Source of the DNA: Phycisphaerae bacterium
GTDB taxonomy: Bacteria; Chloroflexota; Anaerolineae; 4572-78; J111
Assembly: GCA_028285035.1 (NCBI GenBank)
Contig: JANQQF010000047.1
Span: 106,660-170,659 of the forward strand
Reading direction: 5' to 3'
Length of the DNA stretch: 64,000 bases
Part shown: positions 15,578 to 23,286 of the stretch, in pieces
Position numbering within the stretch: position 1 is the stretch's first letter
Layout of the letters: each line of letters begins with the position of its first letter
The notes under the pieces: model-generated
What the model was told of the DNA's origin: nothing
Database searches by the model: none
What the model saw: only the letters and a program-made list of their open reading frames with translations
Translations under genes and position numbers: made by a program

Positions 15578-18160
15578 TTACTCAAAACTGAGGTTGCCAC
15601 CACGTGGGCGACGTTCACGTTCTATGGCAATCATTCGCTTAATGATTGGGTAAATTTGTTTGGCTAACTGATCTAAATCCGGCTGAGCCTGTTCATTTGT
15701 TTCCTCATCCCCTTCATCTGTTTCTGTTGCCTCTGCCTCAACTGTAGGTGACTCTACTGCCTCTTCAACCTGACGATCAATCCTATTCTTTGGTGCGGTC
15801 GATACTAACGGCGTCCGTTGAATTCGGTCCTCTTCGACCAACCAATTGGCAATGTCTTGCGGTACATCAGGTTGAAAAACCGTCTCTGGTTTAGTTTTGG
15901 CAACGGGTAACAGCGATTGCGAAGATTGAGGCTGAGACGTTGGTAGATTTTTGGCGATTGGCTTAGTTTGAACGTAATTAAGTATACGCTTCTCATTTGC
16001 ATCAGCCTCAGCTTCATCTGCCTGGACTGCACTTGTTTTTTCAGGCAGGGCTACAGTTGAGTCCCCCTCTGGTAGATTGAGGCTGGATTGTACTTGTGGT
16101 AAGACTGTGGTTTGTCCCACAGGTTTTGTTTGGATCACGGATGATGGCTTGGCAATGGGGTGACGTGACGTTTGTTGAGCCACATGAGTTAATTCGTGCC
16201 CCAGAAGGGCCATCGATTGCGGGGTATCAAAATTAGCCTGATCGCCCTCAACATAAATATCGGTGCCCTTCGTAGCTGCCTCTATATTGAGCGGTGCCAA
16301 TTGAGCGGTGTGTACTCGCACATCACCAAAATCTTGTCCCATTACCTGCTCCGCAGTGGTCCGAGGCTCCGTTGGTAACGTGCTCCCTGTATCGGTTGAT
16401 CGCTCCAAATTCTCGACGGCCCGTTGTACCTGTTGCGGACTGGTCGTCTTCTCATTTGCTTTCTGTTTAAACCGCCAACCTTTGGCCTGGAGTTGAACCC
16501 GCGCTTGCTTGGGAGTGGTCGATGTTTGTGGTCGGGGTGATGGCTTTGGCGTAGATCGTGAGACATTGAGCGGTAATTGCTGTGCCTGAGTTTGACGCCG
16601 GACGAGGTGTTGGGCTAATGATGATGGTTCACCAGCCTGGTTTGGTAGATTTTGGCTGGGCCGTGGCGTTGGTTTGGGGAGATTGGGCTGAGTAGGTACT
16701 GAGGCTGATTCTGATTGCTTGGGTGATATCGGGGTTTCGCGCTGGATAGGTAATGGCTCATTTAATTGGCTTGGCTGAGTTGGCGTTGTTGACTCCGTCG
16801 CCGTGATTTCAACGGGGCCTTGGTCTGTTTCTACTAGGGAGGATGGATTGGATTGAACTGGTTTCGGAACCTCTGATACAGATTTTTTTGCCAATGGCTG
16901 ACGCTCAGAAGATCCATCAGATTTTGGTGCTTGCGGATCTGCGGAGTTTTCCATCTGGCTTCTTGGCAGGGGATTATCTGTTAGCGACTGTGTGGTTGGC
17001 GGCTCTGAAGTTGTTTCCTCTGGCAAAGTAGTTTGAGGTGTATCAATTTTTGGAGTAGCAACTTGGGCCTCCGCTGTTTCTTGATCAGGCCTCTCGGGTG
17101 ATGCTGTCACCGTGTTGGACACAGATGCGGTAAAATTATCCTCGTTTTCAATAGGAGGAGATGTTGGCATCATCAATGGTGATTCAGCTTCCTCACTTGA
17201 TTGAGGCGTTCTCGAAGTAGTTATCGGTTTTTCTGGCGGAGCTACCTCTGGGGGAGCATGGCTGATTTTACGCTGGGCGGGTGTAGGTAGTTTGGGTGCA
17301 GAGGTTGAAGGCGATGAAGGGGGTGGTGATTTTGTTGGCTTAGTTTGTGCGGGATTTCTATCTGGTGCTGGCCGTGCGATGTCTGATTTTGGTGGTTGTG
17401 CCACGTCGGGAGAAATTGATGGTGTACCTGATGGGGTGTCAGGCTCTGGCATAGACTTACCCATATCAGACAAATATTCAACCTGTGAAAAAGCACGTAA
17501 ATTACGTAAATCTGGTTTGATTTTTCTTGGTTGAGCAGGATTTTCTTGGTTTAGGGCAATATCGATAGAGGGCTTACTTGGCTCGGTTTTTTTCTCTCGT
17601 TTGGGTAACCAAGATGGCCGTCGATCTTCTTTTTTACTCATAAAGTGGGGAGGCGCAGGAGCTTGACTTTCCAGCTCTGTCCCGCGTGGTCGTGGAGCCT
17701 CTTTTGTCGCTGGTGCCGTTGGTGAAATGGCGGGTTGCGATTTTGGCAGGCTCGGCTCTGAAATGCTTTCTGAACCAGCAAGCGGTAATTCCCTCTGATC
17801 GCTAGCATTGCTTTCATCCGAACGCCCCTGATATTTTGAGGCAATTCGTTGCAAAGGAAATCGGTTTGCAACCTCCTGACTAAATTGCTCAACGATATCA
17901 GGGGTGAGGGAAATAGCCTCACTACGCCAAACCGTGCTTTCGGTTTGGGCACGCTGCACCCGATTTAAGATCGTTTGGGTAAACGATGTGCTGAGTGCTG
18001 TTGTTTTTTGAATCAAAGGTGACTCGTATGCATCTAATTGGTTGGTCGCCAAATGACGCTGTACCCACGGCGATAGAGCCATCTGGGTGGATTGGGCCCG
18101 CTGTAAAATCGACTCAGCGATTGTATTGGGTTGGCTGCTCAAATCTTGCATTCCATCCAT
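15578..18160 (-). CDS. DUF4157-domain protein with a long disordered N-terminal region
   Basis: 860 residues. Residues 1-120 are helical, about 120-590 are Pro/Ser/Thr/Gln-rich and probably unstructured, and about 600-670 form a DUF4157 domain (GQDFGDVRVHTAQL, then GHELTHVAQQ with the HELTH zinc site at 655-659). The C-terminal tail is acidic and ends with DLDQLAKQIYPIIKRMIAIE followed by RERRPRGG. A very similar tail ends the small protein encoded at 18628-18864. DUF4157 proteins are repeatedly found in eCIS loci and are thought to be cargo, cargo-loading or processing factors; the role here is not established. It lies between the third tube paralogue and the LysM gene, away from the other DUF4157 genes, so a structural or loading function is worth considering. 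Confidence 0.8.
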   Translation of the reverse strand: MDGMQDLSSQPNTIAESILQRAQSTQMALSPWVQRHLATNQLDAYESPLIQKTTALSTSFTQTILNRVQRAQTESTVWRSEAISLTPDIVEQFSQEVANRFPLQRIASKYQGRSDESNASDQRELPLAGSESISEPSLPKSQPAISPTAPATKEAPRPRGTELESQAPAPPHFMSKKEDRRPSWLPKREKKTEPSKPSIDIALNQENPAQPRKIKPDLRNLRAFSQVEYLSDMGKSMPEPDTPSGTPSISPDVAQPPKSDIARPAPDRNPAQTKPTKSPPPSSPSTSAPKLPTPAQRKISHAPPEVAPPEKPITTSRTPQSSEEAESPLMMPTSPPIENEDNFTASVSNTVTASPERPDQETAEAQVATPKIDTPQTTLPEETTSEPPTTQSLTDNPLPRSQMENSADPQAPKSDGSSERQPLAKKSVSEVPKPVQSNPSSLVETDQGPVEITATESTTPTQPSQLNEPLPIQRETPISPKQSESASVPTQPNLPKPTPRPSQNLPNQAGEPSSLAQHLVRRQTQAQQLPLNVSRSTPKPSPRPQTSTTPKQARVQLQAKGWRFKQKANEKTTSPQQVQRAVENLERSTDTGSTLPTEPRTTAEQVMGQDFGDVRVHTAQLAPLNIEAATKGTDIYVEGDQANFDTPQSMALLGHELTHVAQQTSRHPIAKPSSVIQTKPVGQTTVLPQVQSSLNLPEGDSTVALPEKTSAVQADEAEADANEKRILNYVQTKPIAKNLPTSQPQSSQSLLPVAKTKPETVFQPDVPQDIANWLVEEDRIQRTPLVSTAPKNRIDRQVEEAVESPTVEAEATETDEGDEETNEQAQPDLDQLAKQIYPIIKRMIAIERERRPRGGNLSFE

Positions 18161-18178
18161 AAAATAGCTCTGATACCT

Positions 18179-18616
18179 CTACATTAAAACAATCCCGTGG
18201 TGGGCGATTTCTATGGTTTCAACCGCGACCTGATTGCCATCGCTCTTTAAATCAGGCCCTTTCCATTTGACTGGATAAGCCTCTGATAAACTCCATTGAC
18301 GCACTGCTTCACCCGCTAAATCAAATTGGGTAATTGTTACATTTTTACGATCCACTTGAAAGAAGCCGGTTTCTTCATCCGCCCGTTTGTAGAACCAATC
18401 CCACAATTTATTCGAGGTCGTCATCCCCCGTTTAAGCGTGACATTGCCGTACTTAATCCGGCCCGGCAGTTTGTGCTCATAGCCATTGACCCCACCCTCT
18501 TTGTAGGATTCCACCTCTCGCTCCACACTCAAACCGGTACATTCCATAAAAAAACCTTCAATAATCTGATCAATTTGAATATGAAATTTGAATGATAACA
18601 TCGGGTCCGTAGACAT
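18179..18616 (-). CDS. eCIS tube protein paralogue 3 (gp19/Hcp-like fold)
   Basis: 145 residues from the ATG at 18616, preceded by AGAGG (a TTG at 18622 is possible). It has the tube-family pattern: FKFHIQIDQIIEGFFMECTG, RIKYGNVTLKRGMTTSNKLW and VKWKGPDLKSDGNQVAVETI, then IEIAHHGIV. It is the most diverged of the three tube paralogues here. In PVC/Afp systems one tube paralogue forms the bulk and others cap or initiate the tube at the baseplate; the position next to baseplate genes suggests this one is the baseplate-proximal initiator (inference). Confidence 0.88.
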   Translation of the reverse strand: MSTDPMLSFKFHIQIDQIIEGFFMECTGLSVEREVESYKEGGVNGYEHKLPGRIKYGNVTLKRGMTTSNKLWDWFYKRADEETGFFQVDRKNVTITQFDLAGEAVRQWSLSEAYPVKWKGPDLKSDGNQVAVETIEIAHHGIVLM

Positions 18617-18627
18617 AGACAACCTCT

Positions 18628-18864
18628 TTACCAGGGATGCGGCGTACGCCCCCGTCGTTCACGCTCAAGACGAGTCTCACGCTTTAGTAGCTCATAAACC
18701 TTCTTGGCTAGCTCATTTAAATCAATCTCTTGACCACTACTCTCTTCCTCGGGGAGTATCTCCTCGATAGTATCTGAGAGTTCAGAAGAGATTGCTTCCA
18801 TCTCATTCGCAAGGTCAATACGTTGAATCGGTGAGAAATCCGAGTTTTCTGACTGTGATAACAT
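18628..18864 (-). CDS. Small acidic protein sharing a C-terminal motif with the 860-residue DUF4157 protein
   Basis: 78 residues, ATG start. The first ~45 residues are acidic; the C-terminal 30 residues read DLNELAKKVYELLKRETRLE followed by RERRGRTPHPW. This closely parallels the end of the protein encoded at 15578-18160 (DLDQLAKQIYPIIKRMIAIE RERR). No known family is recognised. It sits between the third tube gene and the DUF6760 frame and is co-directional with both. A small assembly or docking factor is plausible; no function is claimed. Confidence 0.65.
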   Translation of the reverse strand: MLSQSENSDFSPIQRIDLANEMEAISSELSDTIEEILPEEESSGQEIDLNELAKKVYELLKRETRLERERRGRTPHPW

Positions 18865-18888
18865 ACAATCTTCCTCAAAGATTGATAA

Positions 18889-19047
18889 CTAGCTGCTAAG
18901 CCTGCGATTAATATTGGCGATTTGATCCACCCACTGCTGTCTTTCAGGATGCTCCAAATTGAGAATATCTGGAAGCGACCAGTGAAAGTGATAGGCGATG
19001 TAGGCTACCTCCTCATGCAGGCGATCGAGGGGGTAGCCTACGACTGT
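18889..19047 (-). CDS. DUF6760-like frame without a start codon, probably expressed by -1 frameshifting
   Basis: The frame reads TVVGYPLDRLHEEVAYIAYH, FHWSLPDILNLEHPERQQWV and DQIANINRRLSS before a TAG at 18889. This matches a small family (DUF6760) that I associate with eCIS loci, placed just after the tail-assembly-like gene. The frame is open upstream only to a TGA inside the end of the preceding gene, and that stretch contains no ATG, GTG or TTG. The two frames overlap at G GGG GGA, so a -1 slip gives a fused product. Too short and start-less for ordinary gene callers. The coordinates given are the part translated after the slip. Confidence 0.72.
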   Translation of the reverse strand, partial: TVVGYPLDRLHEEVAYIAYHFHWSLPDILNLEHPERQQWVDQIANINRRLSS

Positions 19048-19409
19048 CCCCCCAGGTTTGCCAAATCTAGTTCAAAATTACTGTCACACTCTGGGCAAGC
19101 CACAGGTAACGTTGTTTTGCCCTCTTCATTAATCCGACGATACAGCGTTTGTAAATAGGCCAAATCTGCCGCAAATAAATTTTCAATGACCCCAGTGGTG
19201 ACCTGAGGCAATGTACCCAATTGGGTGACAACCCGTGATAGCAAAACGATCACCAGATAAGCCTGATTACCCCGCACGCGTGGGTCACGCAGTGGGGCAA
19301 TTTCATCCATTGCGGTGGCCAGCCGCATCGTTCCTTCTGTGTGGACATTGCCCTCGCGATCAACGTATCCCAACGGCAATGTAAACTCAAATTCAGTCTG
19401 TAAGCTCAT
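19038..19409 (-). CDS. Tail-assembly-chaperone-like protein (zero-frame product)
   Basis: 123 residues, ATG start. TEFEFTLPLGYVDREGNVHT and GTMRLATAMDEIAPLRDPRV, then YLVIVLLSRVVTQLG and FAADLAYLQTLYRRINEEG are conserved features of the small eCIS protein encoded after the tube genes. The end carries a single CPEC motif (about residues 106-109), perhaps half of a metal site. Its position between tube and spike genes, its size and the frameshift site at its last codons match the gpG type of tail assembly chaperone in phages; that functional parallel is inference. Confidence 0.75.
   Translation of the reverse strand: MSLQTEFEFTLPLGYVDREGNVHTEGTMRLATAMDEIAPLRDPRVRGNQAYLVIVLLSRVVTQLGTLPQVTTGVIENLFAADLAYLQTLYRRINEEGKTTLPVACPECDSNFELDLANLGGQS
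19047..19053 (-). other. Candidate -1 ribosomal frameshift site (slippery heptamer)
   Basis: On the coding strand the sequence is CTG GGG GGA CAG TCG TAG: a heptamer G GGG GGA in the zero frame, five codons (counting the stop) before the end of the preceding gene. It fits the X XXY YYZ rule with X and Y both G. Slipping by -1 continues as ACA GTC GTA GGC TAC into the DUF6760-like frame. On the plus strand it is the run of six C at 19048-19053. Confidence 0.7.
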
Positions 19410-19425
19410 AATAATCTATATACAC

Positions 19426-19869
19426 CTAAGATGCCCGACGTAATCCTTCGTGAACAATGATAACTTCTTCCATTGTCACCTCATTACCCTCAGACTTCAT
19501 TTGAGGCCCTCCAATTTTTTGTAGCCAGCCCCGATCGAAGTTCCAACGGGCAACCTCGGTGTGGGTTTGATCAAACATCACAATCGAGCCATTGATGCGA
19601 GCCCCATCAATCGAACCATCATCCACCTCTTTTTGCCAATCCCACAAATCCATCTCGCTGGTCACAGGCCGCTTGAGTGAAATATTTTCCCACTTCAGCC
19701 GTCCCGGAATTTTGCGGATAATTTCATTACCACGCTCATCGACGATATTTTGCTCGATGACTTCACTTTCAGAGCCGATTCCACTACATTCTGTAAAAAA
19801 GCCAGCAGCTTTTCCCCCTAATTCAAGACCATAATTAAAACCAACAAGGGGATCTTCACGGTCTGCCAT
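19426..19869 (-). CDS. eCIS tube protein paralogue 2 (gp19/Hcp-like fold)
   Basis: 147 residues, ATG start after GGAGGTGAATAATC. Tube-family features: LVGFNYGLELGGKAAGFFTE, CSGIGSESEVIEQ, RLKWENISLKRPVTSEMDLW and GGPQMKSEGNEVTMEEVIIV. It is similar in length and pattern to the protein encoded at 19967-20410. It is separated from that gene by about 100 bases containing a perfect hairpin, which may set the ratio of the two. It probably forms a ring at one end of the tube or part of the tube body. Confidence 0.92.
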   Translation of the reverse strand: MADREDPLVGFNYGLELGGKAAGFFTECSGIGSESEVIEQNIVDERGNEIIRKIPGRLKWENISLKRPVTSEMDLWDWQKEVDDGSIDGARINGSIVMFDQTHTEVARWNFDRGWLQKIGGPQMKSEGNEVTMEEVIIVHEGLRRAS

Positions 19870-19902
19870 GATTATTCACCTCCATTTGTAGAGTCTTTGT
19901 CT

Positions 19903-19947
19903 AATGGTAAATGGTAATCGACAACTCTTTGATCACCATTTACCATT
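19903..19947 (-). repeat. Hairpin between the two tube genes
   Basis: Perfect 13-base inverted repeat AATGGTAAATGGT / ACCATTTACCATT with a 19-base spacer, followed on the plus strand by short direct repeats of TACTATT. It lies in the roughly 100-base gap between two co-transcribed tube genes. There is no U-run typical of a terminator on the minus strand, so an mRNA-stabilising or partial-attenuation element is more likely. Confidence 0.6.
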
Positions 19948-19966
19948 TACTATTTACTATTTATCC

Positions 19967-20410
19967 TTAAGCTGCCTCACGGTACAGTTTTTCGTGGACA
20001 ATAACCACCTCTTCAACACCGTACTCATTGCTATCAGCCTTAACTTGTGGGCCTGACACTTTGGAAGGCCAGCCGTTCTCAAAGTGCCACAAGGCAATGG
20101 GTGTCCCATCCTCAGAGCGCATGGTGACAGTGCCGCTCACACGGGCCCCATCCACATTGCCCTCTTCGATCTCTCGACGCCATTCCCAGATATCCAGATT
20201 GCTGGTGATCCCTCGCTTGAGGGTGATGTCTGTGTATTTGATGCGACCGGGTTGTTGAATGATGACGGGCACGCCCTTCTCATTGACCGCTTTTAATTCA
20301 ACGGCCTCATACTCAATGTCTAGGCCCGTGCATTCTGTAAAATATCCGGTGACTTTGCCACCAATATCAAGACTATACTTAAAACCTATAAGGGGATCTT
20401 CAAATGCCAT
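19967..20410 (-). CDS. eCIS major tube protein candidate (gp19/Hcp-like fold)
   Basis: 147 residues, ATG start preceded by AAGGAGGTACAGGCGGAT. MAFEDPLIGFKYSLDIGGKV, TGYFTECTGLDIEYEAVE, RIKYTDITLKRGITSNLDIW and GPQVKADSNEYGVEEVVIVH are strong tube-family signatures. It is the first gene after the sheath, has a strong ribosome site, and is therefore the best candidate for the bulk inner tube subunit. Confidence 0.93.
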   Translation of the reverse strand: MAFEDPLIGFKYSLDIGGKVTGYFTECTGLDIEYEAVELKAVNEKGVPVIIQQPGRIKYTDITLKRGITSNLDIWEWRREIEEGNVDGARVSGTVTMRSEDGTPIALWHFENGWPSKVSGPQVKADSNEYGVEEVVIVHEKLYREAA

Positions 20411-20465
20411 ATCCGCCTGTACCTCCTTAAAAGATAGTGGTTGTGTTGTTGATCAAAACGATGAA

Positions 20466-22139
20466 TTATGCCTCGGCGTTAGGACCAGCCCACTGACTAA
20501 TGCGGAAGATGACAAACTCCGCAGGCTTGACCGGACATAAGCCGATTTCGACGATGAGTCGACCTAAATCGCGTGACTCAGGTGGGTTCAATTCATCATC
20601 ACATTTGACATAGAAGGCTTCACTCGGGCTGTTGCCGAATAAGGCCCCATCTGACCACACGGTGCGGAGGAAAGCGTTGATGTCTCGCCGGACCCGCGCC
20701 CACAACATTCGATCATTTGGCTCAAAGACAACCCACTGGGTGCCTCGCTCAATTGATTTTTCAACAAAATTGAATAAACGACGCACATTGATGTATCGCC
20801 AAGAAGGATTGCTCGATAAAGTTCGTGCGCCCCACACGCGAATGCCGCGTCCAGGGAAGGCTCGGATGCAGTTTACCGCATTAGGGTTGAGCACATCTTG
20901 CTCGCCCTTGGTGGTGTTGTAGGCCAAGCCGGTTGCACCGAGCACAACTTCATTGGCCGGGGCTTTGTGAACTCCCCGTGTGTTGTCATTACGGGCCCAG
21001 ATACCAGCCATATGACCACTGGGGGGAATGTTGATTGGGCGATTTTGGATGGGATCTTGCACCTGAATCCAAGGGTAATAAAGGGCCGCATAGCTGGAGT
21101 CATAGCCAGCCGTTTCCATGCGCCATTTGTTGATTTGCTGGGGCTTCATATTGGGCGGGGGGTCGATAATCGCGACTCGGTCACCCATTCGCTCACAATG
21201 CGCAATCATCATCGTTTGAACGGCTTTAACCATACCCAAATCCAATTCTTCACCAGGCATTGTGCTCATTAAATCGGGAATACAGACCATGGTGACATCG
21301 TCCAGGGCTTCAAGCCCTTCCATTCCGGTTCGATCCTCAACTTTACCTTGAAATTCAGTTGAGGTGGGCGTGCCCAATTGGGCTGACTCCATTTGCAGAG
21401 ATTGCTGCTGAGTGCGTGGCTTCACTTTTGCTAAAGGCGTATCTTCAGCGGGGAGAACTAAATCAATCCATTGGGAGGGTTTGTTGTTTTGATAAACAAC
21501 TTGGGTTCGTTTTTTACCTGCTTCTTCAACCTCGGTGATTTGGACATTACGCAAAACCTCTTTGACCTGCCAGCCGCCGGTTGAGGTTTCCCGTTCGACG
21601 GTCATCGTGAAACCCGGATCAGATCCATTGCTGGCTGCTGGAGCATCGGCTGCTTCTTCTTTATCATCACCAGCGTCTGCTGCTTTGGCTGCGCCTTTTT
21701 TTGTGGTGCTTTTTGGTGCTTCAGGCGCATCAATTTTTACGCGCAATCGCAGCCCATCAAAGCCAGCCTGCTTTGCTTGGGCGATAATTTGTGGCTTGCC
21801 ATCAGTGCCGAGCAGTGCCGTTTGCGCTCGAGGAATGGTCCGAACGCTGACTACATAGCATCGTCCACCCCCGTTCATAAAGTAGCCATAAACGGACTGA
21901 GGTAGATAGGCCCCTTCAACAAACTCACCAAAATGTTCAACATATTGGCTCCAGTTTGTAATCAATTGAGGTTGATTGATTAAATCATTAACAATGATTT
22001 CTCCATCGATCTCCTCGACTGAGTGGGCTTTTTCTGTGAACCCAACAAAGGCGGCCATAGCCGTACCAACACCTTCAATTGGCTTTGGCCCACGATCGAC
22101 TTCCTCTACATAAACACCGGGTGATAGATATTCTGGCAT
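20466..22139 (-). CDS. Contractile sheath protein
   Basis: 557 residues, ATG start after AAAGGAGAGCAGT. The N-terminus MPEYLSPGVYVEEVDRGPKP and the C-terminal part (RTLSSNPSWRYINVRRLFNF, FEPNDRMLWARVRRDINAFL, LIVEIGLCPVKPAEFVIFRI) are hallmarks of phage-tail-sheath proteins of eCIS. One protein carries the whole sheath, unlike the two-protein sheath of type VI secretion. A Lys/Ala/Asp-rich low-complexity loop (about residues 140-175, TTKKGAAKAADAGDDKEE) is inserted in the outer domain. It is preceded by a 301-base gap with a long hairpin. Confidence 0.96.
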   Translation of the reverse strand: MPEYLSPGVYVEEVDRGPKPIEGVGTAMAAFVGFTEKAHSVEEIDGEIIVNDLINQPQLITNWSQYVEHFGEFVEGAYLPQSVYGYFMNGGGRCYVVSVRTIPRAQTALLGTDGKPQIIAQAKQAGFDGLRLRVKIDAPEAPKSTTKKGAAKAADAGDDKEEAADAPAASNGSDPGFTMTVERETSTGGWQVKEVLRNVQITEVEEAGKKRTQVVYQNNKPSQWIDLVLPAEDTPLAKVKPRTQQQSLQMESAQLGTPTSTEFQGKVEDRTGMEGLEALDDVTMVCIPDLMSTMPGEELDLGMVKAVQTMMIAHCERMGDRVAIIDPPPNMKPQQINKWRMETAGYDSSYAALYYPWIQVQDPIQNRPINIPPSGHMAGIWARNDNTRGVHKAPANEVVLGATGLAYNTTKGEQDVLNPNAVNCIRAFPGRGIRVWGARTLSSNPSWRYINVRRLFNFVEKSIERGTQWVVFEPNDRMLWARVRRDINAFLRTVWSDGALFGNSPSEAFYVKCDDELNPPESRDLGRLIVEIGLCPVKPAEFVIFRISQWAGPNAEA

Positions 22140-22440
22140 ACTGCTCTCCTTTGAATGATTTAAGTAAACGGCAAGAAATTTTAGGAAATAAGATTTTAGC
22201 GTTAGGTCTAAACAGTCTGAAAATTGAGCAAATTTTGCCGTTTACTTTTTTAATTTGGCACAAAATTGATCACATTTGAGGCTATTTTCGATTTTTGAGC
22301 AGTCATTATTTCTCAAAACTTTTTGTCAAATACTTAGTACTAGAATATTTTTGGCATTTTATCGATGATTTGTACTCTACATCACTAGGATGCAAGCATT
22401 ATCAGGTAATTACAATCAAGTTCTTTTCTATAAACACACC
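22140..22440 (-). promoter_or_regulatory. Structured leader upstream of the sheath gene
   Basis: This is the longest gap inside the eCIS block. It holds a 13-base perfect inverted repeat, AAGTAAACGGCAA at 22162-22174 and TTGCCGTTTACTT at 22235-22247, extendable to about 18 pairs with one bulge and with a roughly 60-base loop, ending just before the sheath ribosome site. A TTGACA-like box lies further upstream (complement of 22324-22329) but no convincing -10 box is correctly spaced, so a sheath promoter is only suspected. The rest is AT-rich with no coding signal. Confidence 0.5.
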
Positions 22441-23271
22441 TCACACCTTGAGATCATAATCGGGGGATGGCACCGTGATTTGATGCTGCTTTGGTTTTTG
22501 TCCCTCAACTGTAATTTCTAAGGTATAGTCACCGGCTTTGAGATTGCCGATGGCAAAGCGCCCTTCTGGTTGAATGACTATCTCTCGACCTTGTTCAACC
22601 AAGAAGAGTTCCATTGTATCAAGTGAGTGATCACTATCGATGGTCCCGCCAATGGTCCAAAATAAATCTGGATCTTCATTGCCATTGAGACGTTGTTCTC
22701 GTGGGTCCACTACCGGCGCAATTCGTAATTCGCGGGTGCGGACCAACGGGGCCTCGATGGGAAGATAAGGATTGAGAGCCAAAGTCAGCATACAAACAAT
22801 ACCGGGTCGTAACTCGTTATCTAAAGCACTCCAAATATCTGAAGGGTTGTTAAGGATATCGGCCTGAGCAACCTTCAAGGGAATGGGTACAGGCTGATCT
22901 TGGAGGCGTTCAGGTAAAAGCTCGTCTGGTAATTGCGAGTATCGAAAGAGAGCCAATAAGGCTGCGGTCAACAGGCGATGCTCATCTTCTGGTTCATTTG
23001 CCCAAGCTGTGACCAAGTAGTGCAGGTCAACCCGTACGGGAGTTCGTTGTATCTTTACACCCTGATTGCCATTGGGCTGGCGTTCCCATTGCACATTCCG
23101 GAGCTTTGTGTTCTCCCGGACATCGTGCAAGAAAATATTCAACGTGGGGCGGTTGAGCCGTGCCGACCATTCGCGGGTTGGTTGATCAAAGGCAACATCA
23201 ATCTCTCCGTTTTTGATGGGTATCTCTTTTATAAGAAGTTGTCGGATCACTTCATCGAGCTGATCGATCAT
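22441..23271 (-). CDS. DUF4255 tail terminator / cap protein (Pvc16-like)
   Basis: 276 residues, ATG start after AACAGGAACAACG. The N-terminal 190 residues (VIRQLLIKEIPIKNGEIDVA, RPTLNIFLHDVRENTKLRNV, VRVDLHYLVTAWANEPEDEH) are typical of DUF4255, the family of the cap protein that ends the tube and sheath. The last ~85 residues form a carboxypeptidase-regulatory-like beta domain (GRFAIGNLKAGDYTLEITVE), an extra appendage. It is the gene before the sheath, as expected for this family. Confidence 0.9.
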   Translation of the reverse strand: MIDQLDEVIRQLLIKEIPIKNGEIDVAFDQPTREWSARLNRPTLNIFLHDVRENTKLRNVQWERQPNGNQGVKIQRTPVRVDLHYLVTAWANEPEDEHRLLTAALLALFRYSQLPDELLPERLQDQPVPIPLKVAQADILNNPSDIWSALDNELRPGIVCMLTLALNPYLPIEAPLVRTRELRIAPVVDPREQRLNGNEDPDLFWTIGGTIDSDHSLDTMELFLVEQGREIVIQPEGRFAIGNLKAGDYTLEITVEGQKPKQHQITVPSPDYDLKV

Positions 23272-23286
23272 CGTTGTTCCTGTTGC

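Noticed and set aside
18179..22139. Type VI secretion system
   Set aside because: A single full-length sheath gene, DUF4255 cap, LysM baseplate protein and no TssJ/L/M membrane complex point to an eCIS.
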